Assembly (NCBI GenBank): GCA_030533325.1
Contig: JAUNJJ010000003.1
Span: forward strand, 41,092-105,091
Direction: 5' to 3'
Origin: Oscillospiraceae bacterium
Lineage (GTDB): Bacteria; Bacillota; Clostridia; Oscillospirales; Ruminococcaceae
Length of the DNA stretch: 64,000 bases
The notes beneath the pieces were generated by a model. The model was not told where the DNA came from. It ran no database searches and worked only from the letters and a program-made list of their open reading frames with translations. Within the stretch, counting starts at the first letter, position 1. Each line of letters begins with the position of its first letter. Position numbers and translations under genes: made by a program. This document shows, piece after piece, positions 63,158-64,000 of this stretch.

Positions 63158-63864
63158 ATTTTACCTCTTTTCTCATAAGTAACTGTAAATCCGTTGTTTA
63201 AATATTCATATTTGCTTTGTAAGAAAAACCATATACAGGTAATAGTGATGATAAATAACAACTTATAAATAATAAAACTATAACTCACCATATGACTATT
63301 AGGAAACAGGATTAGTATCCCAAGCGGAATATAATTCTTTTCATTTATAATTGGAGCTACAATCATCATCAACATTACAAATATATAATTCATATTAAAT
63401 TTAAAATGCAGACAATTCAGTAAGGATATCATTATTCCATATTGAACAATAGATAGTAAAACCACAAAATAACTGATAATTAGTTCGCAATAATTTATTG
63501 CTCCACTAAAGAAAAAAACGATAATCGGAGAAAACAAAATTGATGTCATTAAAATGCTTATGATTACTATTTTATTTAAACAGATTCTGCAAAATGCAGC
63601 GAAACCGTCACACCGACAAATAATTGGTATATACAATTCGTACAATATTCCTATTTCCTTTTCCTCTGAATACACAATTGCGTTGCATATCAATAAGCTT
63701 TCGATTATTGTGAAACCTGAAACTTTATAATCAATTGTAAGTCCGCTATAGCAATTATAGATTGTCATTGCAATACAGTTGCTGTTTTCAGTGTTGTAGA
63801 TCACAGCTATGCATACTATAATTGCAACCACAGCAATCATAAATATAATACCTGTTTTTTTCAT
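63154..63864 (-). CDS. ABC transporter permease
   Basis: 236 residues from ATG 63864 after AAAGGGAT. About six hydrophobic helices, starting with TGIIFMIAVVAIIVCIAVIY, and no other domain. It overlaps the ATPase gene by 4 bases and the preceding membrane protein by 4 bases, so the three form one operon, as in ABC-2 type exporters with two different permeases. Confidence 0.8.
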   Translation of the reverse strand: MKKTGIIFMIAVVAIIVCIAVIYNTENSNCIAMTIYNCYSGLTIDYKVSGFTIIESLLICNAIVYSEEKEIGILYELYIPIICRCDGFAAFCRICLNKIVIISILMTSILFSPIIVFFFSGAINYCELIISYFVVLLSIVQYGIMISLLNCLHFKFNMNYIFVMLMMIVAPIINEKNYIPLGILILFPNSHMVSYSFIIYKLLFIITITCIWFFLQSKYEYLNNGFTVTYEKRGKI

Positions 63865-64000
63865 AATATATCCCTTTTCTTTAATAATACTATTGCAAAC
63901 ACATTTAAAATTACAGATAGTAATGCACAATACAGCGGATTAATAATGATATCAATAATATAAGAAACATCTAAACCTACAAACCCAAGACCATAATATG
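63861..64000 (-). CDS. C-terminal end of a second ABC permease (partial)
   Basis: An open frame enters from the window edge and stops at 63863-63861, overlapping the next start (ATGA). It encodes YYGLGFVGLDVSYIIDIIIN, then PLYCALLSVILNVFAIVLLK and RDIL: a hydrophobic helix and short basic tail, as in ABC-2 permeases. Confidence 0.6.
   Translation of the reverse strand, partial: YYGLGFVGLDVSYIIDIIINPLYCALLSVILNVFAIVLLKKRDIL

Larger units (their letters stand above)
3300..64000. mobile_element. Tn1549-like ICE, left end and body, carrying two IMEs
   Basis: The left boundary is the displaced tRNA-Leu 3' end at 3300-3353. Gene order (loader, PcfB, VirD4, Maff2, VirB6, PrgI, VirB4, wall-related protein, DUF4315, DUF4366, methyltransferase, TopB, SNF2) follows the Tn1549/CTn pattern. 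The ICE's own relaxase and integrase have not appeared by 64000, so the right end is outside the window. Confidence 0.85.
54626..64000. mobile_element. IME2, second serine-recombinase mobilizable element (partial)
   Basis: The left end is within about 10 bases of 54625, where helicase similarity stops; a large serine recombinase reads outward from 54661. The backbone parallels IME1: TnpW-like protein, coiled-coil protein, shared promoter repeat, terminator, passenger slot, structured region, oriT-like stem, mobC/mobA overlap, resolvase. The right end is not visible; by analogy with IME1 the ABC transporter genes would be cargo inside it. Confidence 0.8.

Overview
The window looks like chromosome plus mobile DNA from a low-GC gut or rumen Firmicute of the Ruminococcus/Oscillospiraceae type. 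The reasons are AG-rich ribosome sites, the Tn1549-like conjugation gene order, and serine-recombinase mobilizable elements typical of that group. No rRNA or species marker is present, so the genus is an inference.

Layout. (1) 1-3029, minus strand: a chromosomal operon of acyltransferase, acyl carrier protein, crotonase, hot-dog thioesterase and a degenerate crotonase, read from a strong promoter at 3081-3109. It resembles the discrete-enzyme part of a trans-AT polyketide or fatty-acyl pathway. (2) 3191-3687: the left end of an integrative conjugative element (ICE). It holds the 3' part of a tRNA-Leu(CAA) gene, direct repeats that look like integrase arm sites, and two terminators. (3) 3742-32766, mostly plus strand: the ICE backbone, comprising a replication initiator and DnaC-like loader, PcfB-like protein, VirD4 coupling protein, Maff2, VirB6, PrgI/VirB3, VirB4, an M23-like transfer protein, DUF4315/DUF4366 proteins, a C5 DNA methyltransferase, topoisomerase III, accessory proteins, and a giant primase-like/methylase/SNF2-helicase protein. 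Three minus-strand passengers are embedded: an Rpn-family nuclease, a YoeB/RelB toxin-antitoxin pair and an unknown gene.

(4) 32766-53952: IME1, a 21-kb mobilizable element inserted in the TGTP helicase motif of the giant ICE gene. It has a large serine recombinase, oriT-like hairpin, MobC, MobA and a resolvase. It also carries a type I restriction-modification island (hsdR, hsdM, truncated hsdS, inverted hsdS cassette, tyrosine recombinase, DUF262/DUF1524 protein, second hsdS, SF1 helicase-like protein). Four copies of one 14-bp inverted repeat bracket the two C-terminal hsdS cassettes, so this is an invertible, phase-variable specificity system. In the assembled orientation the hsdM-linked hsdS is truncated. 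(5) 53951-54625: the helicase gene resumes. (6) From about 54626 to the window end: IME2, a second related element in the same helicase gene, with a different serine recombinase, a PIN toxin-antitoxin pair, MobC, MobA and a resolvase, followed by a partial ABC transporter operon. Its right end and the rest of the helicase are not in view.

How it works together: the ICE encodes the DNA-transfer machine. The IMEs encode their own relaxases and probably use that machine; they have interrupted one of its large accessory genes twice. The two IMEs share a backbone (promoters, terminator, structured noncoding region, oriT-like hairpin, mobC overlapping mobA, resolvase) and differ in what occupies at least three insertion slots.
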